A stretch of 64,000 bases of DNA from Maratus speciosus (taxonomy: Eukaryota; Arthropoda; Arachnida; Araneae; Salticidae), in assembly GCA_963932465.1 (NCBI GenBank), contig OZ010794.1, forward strand, positions 445,037,502-445,101,501. The letters run 5' to 3'. The first letter of the stretch is position 1. Every line of letters begins with the position of its first letter. Positions 22,262 to 34,833 of the stretch are shown here, in pieces. The translations under genes were made by a program, and so were the position numbers. A model generated the notes under the pieces. The model worked only from the letters and a program-made list of their open reading frames with translations. It did not search any database and was not told the origin of the DNA.

Positions 22262-23963
22262 CAAGTAAGAAAAATCATGCGTCAAGCATAGATTATGAAA
22301 CACTTTCCAACACATTCAGAATAATATAACAAAACGTTTAAAAAAATAAAATATTACGTCTAATTCAACCATTTGGAAACGCATAATACATTTCAAAACC
22401 TAATTTCAGCTGTTCCCATCCACTATCGGAAATTATGCGAATTTTTTCAGCAGCCCTGTATATGATATATAGATTTAAATCTATTAACTACATGCATGCC
22501 AAAATTTAGTGCGCTTAAGAGATACATACACTTCAGTTGAAAATTTACCTTCAGTAATTTCCTCTAATAAGGAGAATGGTACGTGAATACTTTTGTGCAG
22601 CCTTGTATTTGAGGTATAGAATTTATATATAACGAATAAGATGCAAAAAATTAATTAAATTTAAAAGCGCATACCAAATTTTAAACCGAACACTCCATCA
22701 ATTATTACTCAAAGACAGCACTGCAAATAGAAGCGTCTTAAATTTAGACACATATGTGACTGAAAAAGAATTTTAGACACTTAAGTGTCTTAATCTGAAA
22801 ATTCAGACATTATAGACGTCTTAATTTAAGATACATAAGTGTCTTACTATGACCATGGTGCAAATGAACTGAGAATAATGTCTAAAATATCCGCAAACGT
22901 CTTATTTTAAGACACTTCATTGCTTTAAACGTGTCTTAATTTAAGACGTTTTGATTCTTCCGACGCAATAACCACCAGGAGGCACTCACACTCCCAGTTG
23001 CGCATGCGCTTTAGATGTCTTCCTCCGAAGTGGTATACGTTGTAATTCAAACGAAGTTTGTTTTTATGTACGCGTGTATTTTAATTCGTTTTTTGCAAAA
23101 TATGAAGTACTGTGATTTACTGTGTTCGTATTAACTTGGATTATTTATTTATTGAATACATACATCTGACGTGGTGTGCTCGACATCAAATGTCTCTTAG
23201 AAGCTGTCGTCGATATAAGGGCGGGATAAACACAGAACAGAAGTAGACGACGGTTGAAGATTACACCCGGAAATTCTACAAAGCGTGTGCAATGGGCTTA
23301 GTGTTAACTCGTATTAATTTATATCAATAATATTGTGTTATTCATCTTCGTCCTGTCGAAGCTGGCAAAAAAAAAAAAAAAAAAAAGAAACTTTTGTCTG
23401 GCAGGTCCTGTTTTGAGGATGAAACATCTCATTCTTTAAATATGGCTAGTCGGATGTATTATGGGATTACCTTTTAAACTGGTGCAAGTCTTTCTACTGT
23501 GGTTGTGGTAGTTTTTAAAATTTCAAATCGAGGAATTTTTCTTACCTCTTGCAAACAGCGATTTAAGTAAGTGTTATAATTTCTTTATAGTACTAAAATT
23601 AGTGTCTTTTATGATTTTATTTATTGTACTAAACAAAATCTTACATGAAATTTAATTAGTTTTGAATCTTTTTGCAAAAAAAAAAAAATAATAATTCTAG
23701 AAGTATATATTTTTTAATTTATGACGTTGTCTTTTATTACAAATTATGTATTATTTATTCTCATCTTTTTTCTCGAATTTAAAGTAATAACATCACTAAA
23801 AAACAGACATATTTAAAAGTTAAGTTCATTCCCTTGTTTTGTTTTGTTTTCAATATGGCAGTTCTTAGTTTCAATGACTAATGCTTATCTCATACTAAAC
23901 GACCACAAGGAAATAGAAAAAAAAAACTTTGAAAGATCTCCTAAAGCTTTCTTACTTCCTAGC

Positions 23964-24030
23964 TAGGGATTACAATCCCGGATTGATATCCCGGGATCCC
24001 GCTTCAATTTTAATCCCGATTTTCGGGATT
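23964..24030 (+). repeat. Single hAT-like terminus
   Basis: TAGGGATTACAATCCCGG followed by CCCGGGATCCCG resembles one end of a hAT-type MITE. No partner end found. Confidence 0.35.
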
Positions 24031-24732
24031 GCCTTTTTTTTTTCTTTTTTTTTTTTTTCAATTGAACAATATTTAGCTGAAACTAAAAAATATATTTATA
24101 GACTTTCGCTTTTGGAAAAAAAAATCAATTGATTTTTATGAAATTTATATATAATTGAAAAAGAATATTTATCTCAAATATTTCTTAGATATATTTCTAA
24201 AGCTATTAAATCTTTTACCGAGTAGATTAAATGTGCAAAGCTTTTGAGTTGGAAACATAGATGTAACCCATAGATGATCAGAGAGGTAACATAGTCAGGA
24301 AAAAGGAAATCATTTGTTTATTTTGATTTTGCTGCGTGTAGAAAATATATTTCACTTCGAAGGTCATTTTCGAATTAGACTTTACTGATAAGCATCGCAA
24401 GTGTGTATCATAGTGATTATGTGGTAACTTCTTTTTTTGCGGCTTTATTTTGCTTTAAAGATATCTAATGAAAAGTGTTTAATAGGAATGGTAACAATAA
24501 GCCAATGTGGCAATATAAATTTTTAAAAAATCTAATTTTTAAATGATAAGGATTTTCATTTTTTTTTCGGGGAGTGGGGGGGGGGGGGGTGGATTTTGTA
24601 TGAAATTTTCGTAAAGCGGATACCTTAAATCTTGCACTGATTATAATTAAAGTTTTGAAGTTTTAGAGTAGGACCAGATTAAAAACACAAAATATAAATA
24701 AACAAAATACCGAAGTAATTTTTTTCTCAATA

Positions 24733-24960
24733 TTAACCCTTTGCACTCGAGGGCTCCGGAGCGGAGCCATTTAAAATTTGTCTTCAAACTCGAGATCTCC
24801 GCTACGGAGACAATGCTAATAATTTTGTGATACCATGTAATCTTGGCTTTTCTAGACAGGTATCACAAAATTATTTGCATCGTCTCCGTAGAGGAGCCCT
24901 TGAGTTTGAAGACAAATTTTAAATGGCTCTGCTCCGGAGCCCTCGAGTGCAAAGGGATAA
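24733..24960. mobile_element. TTAA MITE, almost fully palindromic (228 bp)
   Basis: Left TTAACCCTTTGCACTCGAGG; right is its complement except that the last target copy reads ATAA. Arms of about 100 bp pair nearly perfectly around a short centre. TTAACCCTTT is typical of piggyBac-type ends. Confidence 0.8.
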
Positions 24961-25377
24961 AGTAGAATATTTATTTATTTATTCATAGTTGTGATTATCA
25001 TCTGATATATATGTAAAATTGCCTATGTGGCAATATAAATTTTTAAAAAATCTATTTTTAAATTATATGAAGTAGAGTAGGACAAGGTTATAAGAAATAT
25101 ATATATTTATCCATGTACTTTAAAAGCCATCAATAGCCCTTGCCGTTGAATTTGTCCGATAATCGGAGATGTCTGCTTTTGTGAGGTAAAAATATGCAAA
25201 TATGTATGCCATGCGGATTAAAAAAGTATTCGCTAAATAGATGCTTCAGCTATTCGGGAATGTTCATTAACCTCCACAACGGATACTCCCGAGTACCGGA
25301 CATCTCAATTTAGATAACAATAATGCAGGGTTGCATTTTTTTCAAAAGAACTTCTTAATTAAAGAATGGGCATACTG

Positions 25378-25740
25378 GGCCGTGCACCGCCCGCCCCCCC
25401 CCCTACGATTTTAGTGCCCACAAATTTGATGTGCAATATTTGTAAAGCTTATGTTTTAAATCTGTTTCGAAATTGTACTGATTATAATCAATATTTTGAA
25501 CTTTTAAAGTAAAATAAGATTAAAAATAAAACAAATTTAAAAAATCTAATATTTAGATAAATATTTTTTGTTTTAATCTTGTTCTACTCCTGAGTTCAAA
25601 ATATTGATTATAATCAGTAAAATGTCGTAAAAGATTTAAATTATCAGCTTAACAAAAATTGCATACCAAAATTGAGAGCACCAAAAAAATCAGGCTGTAG
25701 GGGGGGGGGGGAGGGGGAGGGGGCAGGACCCCAGCCAAAT
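25378..25740. repeat. Foldback repeat with C-run and G-run ends
   Basis: Arms of about 130 bp share GATTATAATCAATATTTTGAA and its complement around 25490 and 25600. The left arm begins at a C-run (25395-25404) and the right ends at a G-run (25700-25712). A related half-unit lies at 24555-24700. Confidence 0.7.
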
Positions 25741-26581
25741 ATTTTTCCAGGATTCAACGTGGTCAAACATGGCTACGTATGATGCTTGAAAAAAAAATGG
25801 ATGCTATTAAGACGTTTGAAGTGTCTGAAATTCAGACACAAAAAATGTCTGAAAAAATTCAGACATTTTAAAATGTCTGAAAATTGAACACACCGTTTCA
25901 GACACTTAAGTGTCTGAATTTCAGACATTTTAATTTAGAGTGAGTACTGTACTGTAACCGATTTCTTTTGTGTGTCCCTGTAAATGAATAAAAAATGCTA
26001 TGAATGCCCTGTTCTAACGTGATCGTTGTGAAATTCAGTGATTTATATCAGTTTCAATACATTTGAAATAGCATAATGTCATTAAAATACTCTGCAAACG
26101 ATTCCCCTCCCCCATATACCATCATTTAATGCAATACTTTTGAGTGCCCCTGTAAATGAGCGATTAATACTACATACTTCATATACAATACCAAACATGC
26201 TTTGGTGACCCTAAATAACTTTTATCAATTTCATGAAAATCCGAGTATATTTACAGGAGTTAGAGCGTGGCCAGACGGACAGACAAACCGAATGCATAAA
26301 CACTTTTCAACTTTGTTGGAAAATGTTAAAAACACGACCATAAAAATTGACCGTAAAAATATAAATACCATAAAAAATTCACTATTATTATAGTCTCCAT
26401 ATAAAATATATTCCACTTTAATCATTCCCATTTTTGGTGAAGCCACGCTCTCCATTTATTCGGACTGACTGTTTCCACGGCTTTGTGCTTATATAGACTT
26501 TATCTCATTTTACTACTCATTTTGTTTTCAATTCTCTCGGTGTTCGCACTGTATGTTTGTTCTGAGGCGGGTACGGTCCGT

Positions 26582-26857
26582 TTAACCGGGCAGGACGCGC
26601 GCTGTGAAACGTAACACGAGAACAGGCATGGGGTGTCAGCACACCCCAAACATATTAAGTGGCATAAATACGAAAAAAAAACTTTAGAATTCTGTCTGTT
26701 AGTAAAATTCATGATAAGTACACTCTTTCTTGTGAAAAATGATAGCAAAAATGTTAAATTATCGTTAATCAAAAAAAATTATAAGCAATAAATTAAAAGC
26801 ACTCACCGTCAGCAGGCGAATATTTTCGGATGTGGGGTGCCCGTCCTGCCGGGTTAA
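26582..26857. mobile_element. TTAA MITE with GGGCAGGACG ends (276 bp)
   Basis: TTAA at 26582-26585 and 26854-26857. Termini CCGGGCAGGACGCGC and, reversed, CCCGGCAGGACGGGC. A small palindrome GGGTGTCAGCACACCC lies at about 26625. Confidence 0.75.
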
Positions 26858-27855
26858 GGACCAATTTTGTCTGCTACCGGCATTCGTGCATTTGTGAGCA
26901 CTTGGCGGAGTTGCCGATACTTTCTATTTTATGCTTTTTGCTATTCATTCAACTTTCTATATTTTTGAAATAGTCGGCGATAAAGTCGGCGATGAAGTAG
27001 CCGGCGATAAAGCACTACAGTTATACTTTTTACCCGACTGCCAAGAAAGGTTATGTATTTCATGCGTATCTGGGTATGTGGATTTCTTTATACCCTCAAA
27101 CATCCCAACGGCTGGATGGATTTTAATGAATGAGGGCTCTATCGATTCGTCCTAACCGTTCGATGGTTATAGGCTAGCTTTTGTTTTAATAAATTCAAAA
27201 TGGCGGTAGATATGAAAAAAAAAAATACGCACCCTATTGAGTGGCATATCATTGGTTAGGTCTTTCAAAATGAAGACGATGTTTCATTGACTATTTTACA
27301 GTCAGAAGCTCCGTTTAAATATTACATAACCTGGAAGTTGTGTAGATAGGATCTCTAGCTTTACTGCAACTCTAATCATCACAGATATCTATAGGCCTCA
27401 TCAAAACAGTGTTTATAAATAGGAACTAACAATTAAACAACTTAAAAGTCAAGTAAAAAGCCAATAGAAGTAAAAAAAAAAAAGGTAAGTAATATAAAAA
27501 TAGTTTCACATTGATGAGAAATAATTAATTAGTTCGCAGTCGGGTTTTTTGATTTTTTAAATTTACCTTTTACTTGTTTCATTTCTTTTTCATGATGTGC
27601 TATACCATTACTCATTTATAGGGCGTAGAGTTATTTCGCAATTAGGAAGCCCTGGAACCTCTCACCTGTTGACCTTTAATTATTTGACTGCAGTTTATTG
27701 GTGCTTTTATAGTGCTTAACCTACTCCAATTATTTTGAACGGTTCTATATAGAAATTATGGATAATATATGACCATGCAATTTTTAGCTCTGTTAGAAAA
27801 CGCACAGTATCATTTACTACGCACTTAAAATATGGAGATGGAGATGAGGTATTTG

Positions 27856-27891
<36 letters not shown>

Positions 27892-28984
27892 TGACCTTGC
27901 CTTAATCTATTAAAATTACGTACTGAAATACGAATATTGCCAATAAACAGGAATATATTTGAAAATTGTGTGTGGTTCAGTAACAAAAGAATGAATGTAA
28001 AAATATTACAAACATCATTTTCTGTAAGAAACAAGTTATTATTTATTATTATTTGTATTTTAAAACTTAAGTTTACATATTTTTGTTTCTTTTTACTTTA
28101 TTTTGTATTGTTTTTTTTTTTTTTTTTTTTGTTTTGTTAATGAAACAAACACTGTTTATCTCAGTTACATTAAATATCAGAAATGAATCCTTTAAAATCA
28201 AGTTTAATTTCATTTAGTGCATTATTGAACTCCGCATTTTAGCTTTTAAAATACATTAATTTTTATTGAAACATTCAGTTTGTTTTTTCCGTATTTTAAA
28301 TATCATTCATTTGGCTATAATACTGCTACACAAAATTTCGACAAGCAACCATTTGTGACAAATGCGTCTGATTTTAATATAATAAATCGAAGTTTAAGCG
28401 ACATTCATGTAAACACAAAATTATCAATTAAAGCTTCAAATATGGATCTAGTCAAACGTAATTTGAATTTCAGCGCTAAATGAAAACTGACAATTTTTGT
28501 AAGTAAATGTTGTTACGAATAATTATTTCATAAATTAAACAGAGTGCAGTATTTTGAGATTCTGATTAAAATAAATATTATGACAGTTAAATGTCAACGA
28601 CATTTTCTGGATATTCTCTTAAAATTCTTTGAAGTTAATCGATCTCCCTGTAAACAGTTATGAATGATTTAATATCTATTAAAAAATTCTCGATATTTTA
28701 TTATATAAACGGATTATTTGATTTAAATGGTGGTAACTTTTAAGTTCCTAAGATGTTCCAAAAATATTGTTAATAACCATTTTATATTATTTCACAAATT
28801 AGTCAGTTATAGCTTGCAAAATTTATCATAACTAATTTTAGATATTTAAAATATTTGAAACTTTATATCGCAAGTGAATGTTAAAGGCACGTTAAAAATA
28901 AATAACACAAAGTCATATATTATAATACGAGCAAATCTTGTCTGTGTATATGTGTGTATGTGCATATAAATTTTATCTAAAAAA
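26858..28984. other. AT-rich DNA, no recognised gene
   Basis: A run of GTCGGCGAT-like triplets lies at 26965-27015 within a 74-codon frame that is not recognisable. T-runs at 27858-27890 and about 28110-28130. The 69- and 67-codon frames that include these runs are discarded. Confidence 0.4.
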
Positions 28985-29580
28985 CTGCTCTAATGATTTT
29001 GACTAAATTTTGTATCCTGCCGTTTTTGGGTACGAGAAGACCGTCCGGTTAGGCCACATGTTCAATAAAATTCTATTAGTGGGTTATTTTGAGGTCACTA
29101 CGGGTCAATGCATTTCAATGGGAATGAAGGTTCAAACCGTTATTCGGTTCTTGAACAGTTGTCAGTAAATGAAGTCGCAAAGTTGGCAGCAGTTCGCCGA
29201 ATTTGGCGAAATTTTGTAATATTTGGCGAAATATTGGGGACATATTGGCGACATTGACATAATTTGGCGGGAAAATCAACTTTCAAGATTACCAGTGTCA
29301 AAAGATATTGTAGTTGCAAAAGGAAAGAATGTCGCCAAATTTGGCAAAAAAATTGGCTTTTAGAATCTAAAGGAATTTTCTAGAAATTCCCAATATTAGC
29401 CGAGATACATGATTTAACCAATCAGAGTCCGTAGAACGTTCTCGAAAACATAATTTAACGAATCAAGTTACACAAAACTTTCTCAACACATGCTTGGCGG
29501 CAAATGACAGAATATTGCCAAATTTGGCGATATTTTGGCGACGTTTGGCGAAAAATTGCCTTTCAGAATGTGAAAGAATT
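28985..29580 (+). repeat. Lone unit of the 42.98-kb array, then TTTGGCGA-rich sequence
   Basis: 28985-29105 is collinear with one unit of the 42985-43505 array (GATTTTGACTAAATTTTGTAT, ACGAGAAGACC). From 29195 to 29570 the word TTTGGCGA or its variants recurs many times at irregular distances; a similar patch is at 50585-50650. Confidence 0.55.
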
Positions 29581-31740
29581 TTTTAGACTGTTATAAAATA
29601 AAATGCTTTATAGCAATCAGCAAGAATTTATTGTTATATAGAATTGAAAACAACACTAATTTAAACCAAGCTAAGATCGATCTTCCCCGCTGATGTGTTT
29701 AATACAACTATAATTAACAAAAGATTTTAGGTTTCATGAAAAATTATTAACTTTACTATGTCTAGAAAGCAATGTATAAAAATAGATTTTCCTAGAAACT
29801 TTCGAATGTACATCTTTTATGATGCTGAAATGTATGCAGCAGAAAATTTTACACTTAAGAAATAGCTTCCGTTTACATATAGAATTATAACGTGTTTTTG
29901 TTTTCTTATATCATTTGAGGCATTTCTAGCATACCATGTTAAAACGGTTTGTAGGGATTTTATTTGTTAATTTATTATTGATAAAATAACATATTATATT
30001 ATTTATAAATATTTTATAAATAATATAATATGTTTATAAATGTTATATTATTTATAATGTATATGTAATATTAGTTATAAATGTATATGCTACATTATTT
30101 ATAAATATTTTATAAAAATGTCTATATCGACTTAAAAGTCAAATCTAACGAAAAAATATTTTTTAAATTTCATATTAGTTTTGAATAAATTTACTAATAT
30201 GTTTTTCAATAGTATGATAGAAAATTATTGAAATAGATTTTTTTTTAAATTTATATTTCTGTTTCTTATAATTTTAAATCTTTTAGTCTCATATTTTTTA
30301 TATTTCTGTGAAATTTTGGGATTGTTAAAATTTTTTTGCCTCATTCATATGCATATGCATTAATATTTTCAGCGTAAAATAGCTGTGTTCAAAAGTTACT
30401 GACTTGCAATTATTCTGAGACTTCAGAAAATGAGCAAAAATGTATTTAAAAATGTAATATGCACAAAAATTCAAAATAATCTAACTTTATGGCCATTCAA
30501 TTTTAAAGTTACATCGTCATAATTTAATTTAAACGAAATACATGATCAGGTTGTTTTTATTTAGACACAATTATGCGAACGTAATAATCTTCCAGTAAAT
30601 GAAAATGTGTAGTTCCAAAATCTTATCATTTTTGACCTGTACATAATTTTCATTATATGCTGTCTTTCATGATATTTAATCATAATAAATTCCACAATTT
30701 CTTTTCCGGTAAATGTAACATCGATTTATATCAACTGAGTAAATCTAAGTTATGAGAAAAATAAGAATTATCTTTCTTAACCTTTTTTTATTTTACTAGA
30801 AGTAAAGAAAAAGAATCTGAGGTAATGTTACCAATTTAGAATTTGTACTCAAAACTAAGAAATAGTTATCGATTAAAAAAAAAAAAAAAAAAAAAACTTT
30901 AATTACTCACAACATTTATTTAAACAATATTACAGTGCAGCATATGGAATACAATAAGCAACAAGTATGCAGTTATTTACGATTCTTTTAATACGCTCGT
31001 CAGGAAAGACCAGGTTTCGCTACCTGGTAAATTGGTTTTTTCCGGCAATCTTTTGCCAAGAATTTCTCTAGCGAAAGAGGACTGATTCTCCCTCTACCCA
31101 TGCTCAAACACATTACCTTCCTAGGCCCCTCAAGGCTGGTATATGAACGCAACTAGATTCAAGTGGTTTCATATTGGCCTGTGAATGGCTGTTAAGTACC
31201 TGAAAGTTATTACTGCATTAATGCCACCATACTGTCTGTACTTAAATTTCCTTTGAGAAATATGGTTTCTATAATGTCAGAAAGGTCCATTAACTGAAAA
31301 TATGTGATCTCTTGATAAAGTTTATGCGAGATGCATCTGGAATTTTTTCTTTTGTGAGTTGGAGGAAGGGGGATTTTTAAGAGACATAAGTTTTTATAAA
31401 TTACGCACAAAACATTACACAGCATAAGTTACCACTAACGTCACATACATTATTCACACTTTTTAAAAATAAATTTAAAGCAATTTAATCATTTTAAATT
31501 ACACAAAGGTACAATTGTTTTAAGAAAACTGCACAACACGGACCAAGATATATAATTTTAATTAACAATTAAAAATTAATTAATCTTCAAATATAGAATT
31601 AGATTTTTATTCTATCCAATACAGTTAAAATACAGTTATAATGTTCATCGTAAATATCTGTTGTAACAACAGTCCCAGTTGAGTGATCAAAGTCAAAACT
31701 GAATAAGCAGAGTATTTTATAACAAGTACCTTACATGTTA
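29581..31740. other. AT-rich DNA, no recognised gene
   Basis: 29980-30115 is a chain of TTTATAAATAT-type palindromes. 31000-31200 is a GC-balanced patch with small hairpins (CCAGGTTTCGCTACCTGG at 31010) and a 37-codon minus frame, not recognised. An A-run lies at about 30876-30896. Confidence 0.4.
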
Positions 31741-32228
31741 AATTTTTGAAATCGTGAAAAACATGGCATAGCAGCGCAAAATCTAATCAGCACCAATTTA
31801 TGTTACGAATAAACTAAATATGAAATTTGAAGAAATTCCGCGCATTAGTTCTTACGTTACAGCACTCACTAAAATTTTTGGGCACCGATAAAAGATCGCC
31901 AGACGCTTGACTATAGACAGATATACTCTTTTATGCACATTTTTTACTGCTGCATGCAGAGGTAAGTGCTATAACACTGCTCATCCGTAGGAGAAATGAT
32001 ACATCTCACAAAAATTACTTTTGAGTTCTATTCCACTAATAGGTCTTTCATAGGTGCCTATGTCTTGTGATACAAAAAGCTTCATAAGTGTAGTCACACT
32101 GAAAACCGCTTTATTACGCTATATGTCCATTTGTGACCATAGAATAAGAATGGATCGTGTGGCGAGGTAAAATTACCCAACCCTCCTTTTATGCACGTTT
32201 TTATTCCTGCATGCAGAGCTAAGTGCTA
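31741..32228 (+). repeat. Diverged unit of the 145-bp family and preceding leader
   Basis: 31765-31930 shares CATAGCAGCGC, ATCAGCACCAATTTAT and GCATTAGTTCTT with the 7.67-kb array. From 31930 on, TTTATGCACATTTTT and CTGCATGCAGAG occur twice (31935 and 32190), leading into the 95-bp array. Confidence 0.6.
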
Positions 32229-32712
32229 TAATTTCATGTTACAGTAAAATCATGCAAATTTTCTTTTACCTCTCCTGTGAAATTTGCTTTTGTCGAGATG
32301 TGTCACTTTTCTTGCGGGTGAGTGATATCATACTACAGTAAAAACATGCGAATCTTCCTTTTCCCTCTCCTGTGATATTTACTTTTGTCGAGATGCGTCA
32401 TTTTTCTTGCGGGTTACCGATATCTTGTTACAGTAAAAACATATGGATGTTCTTTTGCCTCGCCTGTGAATTTTACTTTTGTCGAGATGTGTCACTTTTC
32501 TTGCGGGTGAATGATATCATGCTACAGTAAAAAACATGCTAATGTTATTTTGCCTCTCCTGTGATATTTGCTTTTGTCGAGATGTGTCACTTTTATTGCG
32601 GGTGAGCGATATCATGTTACAGTAAAAACATGTGAATGCTCCCTTTGCCTCTCCTGTGAAATTTACTTTTGTCGAGATGTGTCACCTTTCTTTTGGATGA
32701 GCGATATAATCA
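32229..32712 (+). repeat. Tandem array, 95-bp unit, ~5 copies
   Basis: GTCGAGATGTGTCAC starts at 32292, 32387, 32481, 32576 and 32671: steps of 95, 94, 95 and 95. Each unit also has GATATCATGTTACAGTAAAA and TGCCTCTCCTGTGA. Units are 80-90% alike by eye. Confidence 0.88.
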
Positions 32713-33319
32713 ATATTGATTTGAAATTAGTGAAGTTTAAAACTCATTTTTAGTTCTAGAATATTCGGGAAATTTCTTTGGAACTGATACTGAATACCTC
32801 AATAATAGACAGCTTTCAGAATAGATATGACGTTTTTCATTCTTCAAATTTCACGGAACGGCAAGAGGGAAGAATAAATTTTCTACCATAAAACTGGTCA
32901 TATAAACGAAATATTTCTCTTTCTTATAATGTACGCCGTAACATTTGGCATTCTTTTTCAAGCATTTCCTTTCTTTCAGTATATTCAAGGTAATATATCA
33001 CACATTCATAGCTAAGGTGGCATTGGAATGTTTTTTGCATAAACTCTATGTCAGGAAGTTATGCTATAGTTCATAAGTCATGATTTGGATGGAAGCTACA
33101 TTTTTTTTTTACATTGCGCTTTCAACTTCTTTCTTCTTGAAAATCCATGTAAATAAATTTATAATGATATGATATTTCCGTCAAAGTAATATCATATTAT
33201 ATGAAAGTAAATATGAAATTAATGAAATACAACGTGCTATTTCACGATTAATATTAAGAGGCAAGAAGCAGTCTGGAACTTTAAACAAGAAGAAAAAATA
33301 ATGTGTCAAGTGTACATTA
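32713..33319. other. AT-rich spacer
   Basis: Nothing recognised. Confidence 0.45.
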
Positions 33320-34086
33320 CAATTTTCCAACACATTTAGAATAATGTAAAAAAACTTCATCCTTTAATAAGTTGAAATATGACGTCTGACATTTGAAAAT
33401 AAAATTATCCGAAATCTTTGAGTAGCCCTGTATATGATATATATACAGGGTATATCTATACATGTATCTATAAACTACATGCATGCAAAAACTTAGTTCA
33501 GTTATTAAATACATGACACAGCTGAAAATTCCCCTTCACCAATTTCCGCTAATAAGGAGAGTGGAATGTGAATTCTGTGCAGCCCCGTAGACCAGTTATC
33601 TTGTTAATACACAACATGTAACACACACAAAAGTAATGAAATTTAAAAGCGCATAACGAAATTGAAAACGCACTTTCAGCAATTACTGCTCAAAGACAAT
33701 ACTGTGACTGATTTCTTTTGTGTGTCCCTGTAAATGAACGATAAAGTCTATGGATGCCCTATTCTTTCGGAATAATCTTGTAGTAAAATTCCGCAATTTA
33801 TAGAAATTTCAATACATTTGAAATAGCGAAATGTTATTAAAATAAACTGAAGACGATTTTACCCCCATTGACCGTAATGTAACGGGATTATTTTGAGGGT
33901 CCTTGTAAATGAACTATTAACGCTACACACTTCATATTGAATACCGAACATGCTATGATAAACATCATTAACATATATCAGTTGTATGAAAATCAGGATA
34001 TATTTACGTGAGTTAGAGCGTGGACAGACAGAAGGACAAACAAACCGAATTCATAAACATTTTTCAAACTATGTTGGAAAGTTTTA
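33320..34086 (-). repeat. R1 repeat, copy E
   Basis: Reverse-oriented, uninterrupted copy: begins TTTTCCAACACATTTAGAATAATG and ends ATGTTGGAAAGTTTT, with GAGCGTGGACAGACAG near 34015. Internally carries a TATATACAGGGTATA insertion-like duplication near 33440. Confidence 0.75.
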
Positions 34087-34831
34087 ATAAATATCAGTTT
34101 ATTTGTATTATTTTTTTTATATAGCTCAGTGTTTAGAATATAACCCCAAAACGATTTTTGTAAAAATACAACAAATATGCGATCTCGTATCAGCAGGTAA
34201 AACCGGTCAAAAACACGTTGCACTTAGGAGACCGTCTTTGTATAAAAATACCGTTTACTCAGCTACGTTAAGAAATTTAATATAGATTTATCATAAACTT
34301 AAAATTGTCATAAATTGTCACAGAACTACATAAATTATCATAAAAGAAATTAAACTTTAATCTTTAAACGCATTTTTCTTAATTTATTTTTATTTTTATT
34401 TATTTATTTTTTTTTTACATGGCTGCTTGGATTGTTTGAGAACCGCTTGAGCGATTTCTATTAAATTTTAAATATAAACGTTTAGAATTCAATTCTGTAT
34501 GGTGCCAGATTGTATCTTTTTTCATTTTCTCTTTTTTAATTTTACAAGAATTTTTAGGCTTTTTTAAGACGCCAAATTGAACTTTTCTTTGAAAAATGAC
34601 TCTTTTTTTGCGAACATTTAAATTTTAAAAACTTTCAACAGTATGCCATAGCGAATACATTGAACATGTTGGTCAATGAGATTTCGAATTCTTCTTGTTA
34701 ATGTTAAACTTATGAGCATGGAGTGGATTGGAAATATTATAAATTAAGTGATATCATGATTTTTAAATTAGTGAAAAAATCAATAAACTACAAGTAATTA
34801 CGAGTAATCCATTAAATATCTATCAGCACTC
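34087..34831. other. AT-rich spacer
   Basis: Nothing recognised; the 60-codon frame at 34103-34285 is judged chance. Confidence 0.45.
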
Positions 34832-34833
34832 TA

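Larger units (their letters stand above)
22719..25942. mobile_element. 3.2-kb DNA element with arrays of GTCT/AGAC palindromes at both ends
   Basis: The ends are inverted: left CACTGCAAATAGAAGCGTCT, right (reverse complement) CACTCTAAATTAAAATGTCT. The next 200 bp at the left and 140 bp at the right carry repeated AAGTGTCT/AGACACTT motifs, often as palindromes such as GACACTTAAGTGTC. Such subterminal arrays usually serve as transposase binding sites. The target duplication is not resolved because the junction contains TACTG repeats. The interior holds two other elements and no recognisable transposase. Confidence 0.68.
22262..26327 (-). repeat. R1 repeat, copy B, split by a 3.2-kb insertion
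   Basis: The two parts, 22262-22718 and 25943-26327, line up with the uninterrupted copies at 3.3 and 59.4 kb in reverse orientation. The break lies at a point that reads CAAAGACAGTACTGTAACC in uninterrupted form. It ends CTTTGTTGGAAAATGTT near 26327. Confidence 0.8.

Noticed and set aside
22043..22291. 82-codon frame near the R1 boundary
   Set aside because: The last part is translated R1 repeat, and the rest has no recognisable domain or splice context.
26931..27155. 74-codon frame with repeated Gly-Asp-Lys-Val
   Set aside because: The repeat comes from GTCGGCGAT words; no domain and no neighbouring exon signals.
31000..31152. 50 open codons on the minus strand in a GC-balanced patch
   Set aside because: Only 37 codons from the first ATG, no family similarity, and the patch contains small hairpins; too little to call.
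32229..32712. Regular repeats that might be a CRISPR array
   Set aside because: Units of 95 bp are similar throughout with no unique spacers, and the context is eukaryotic.
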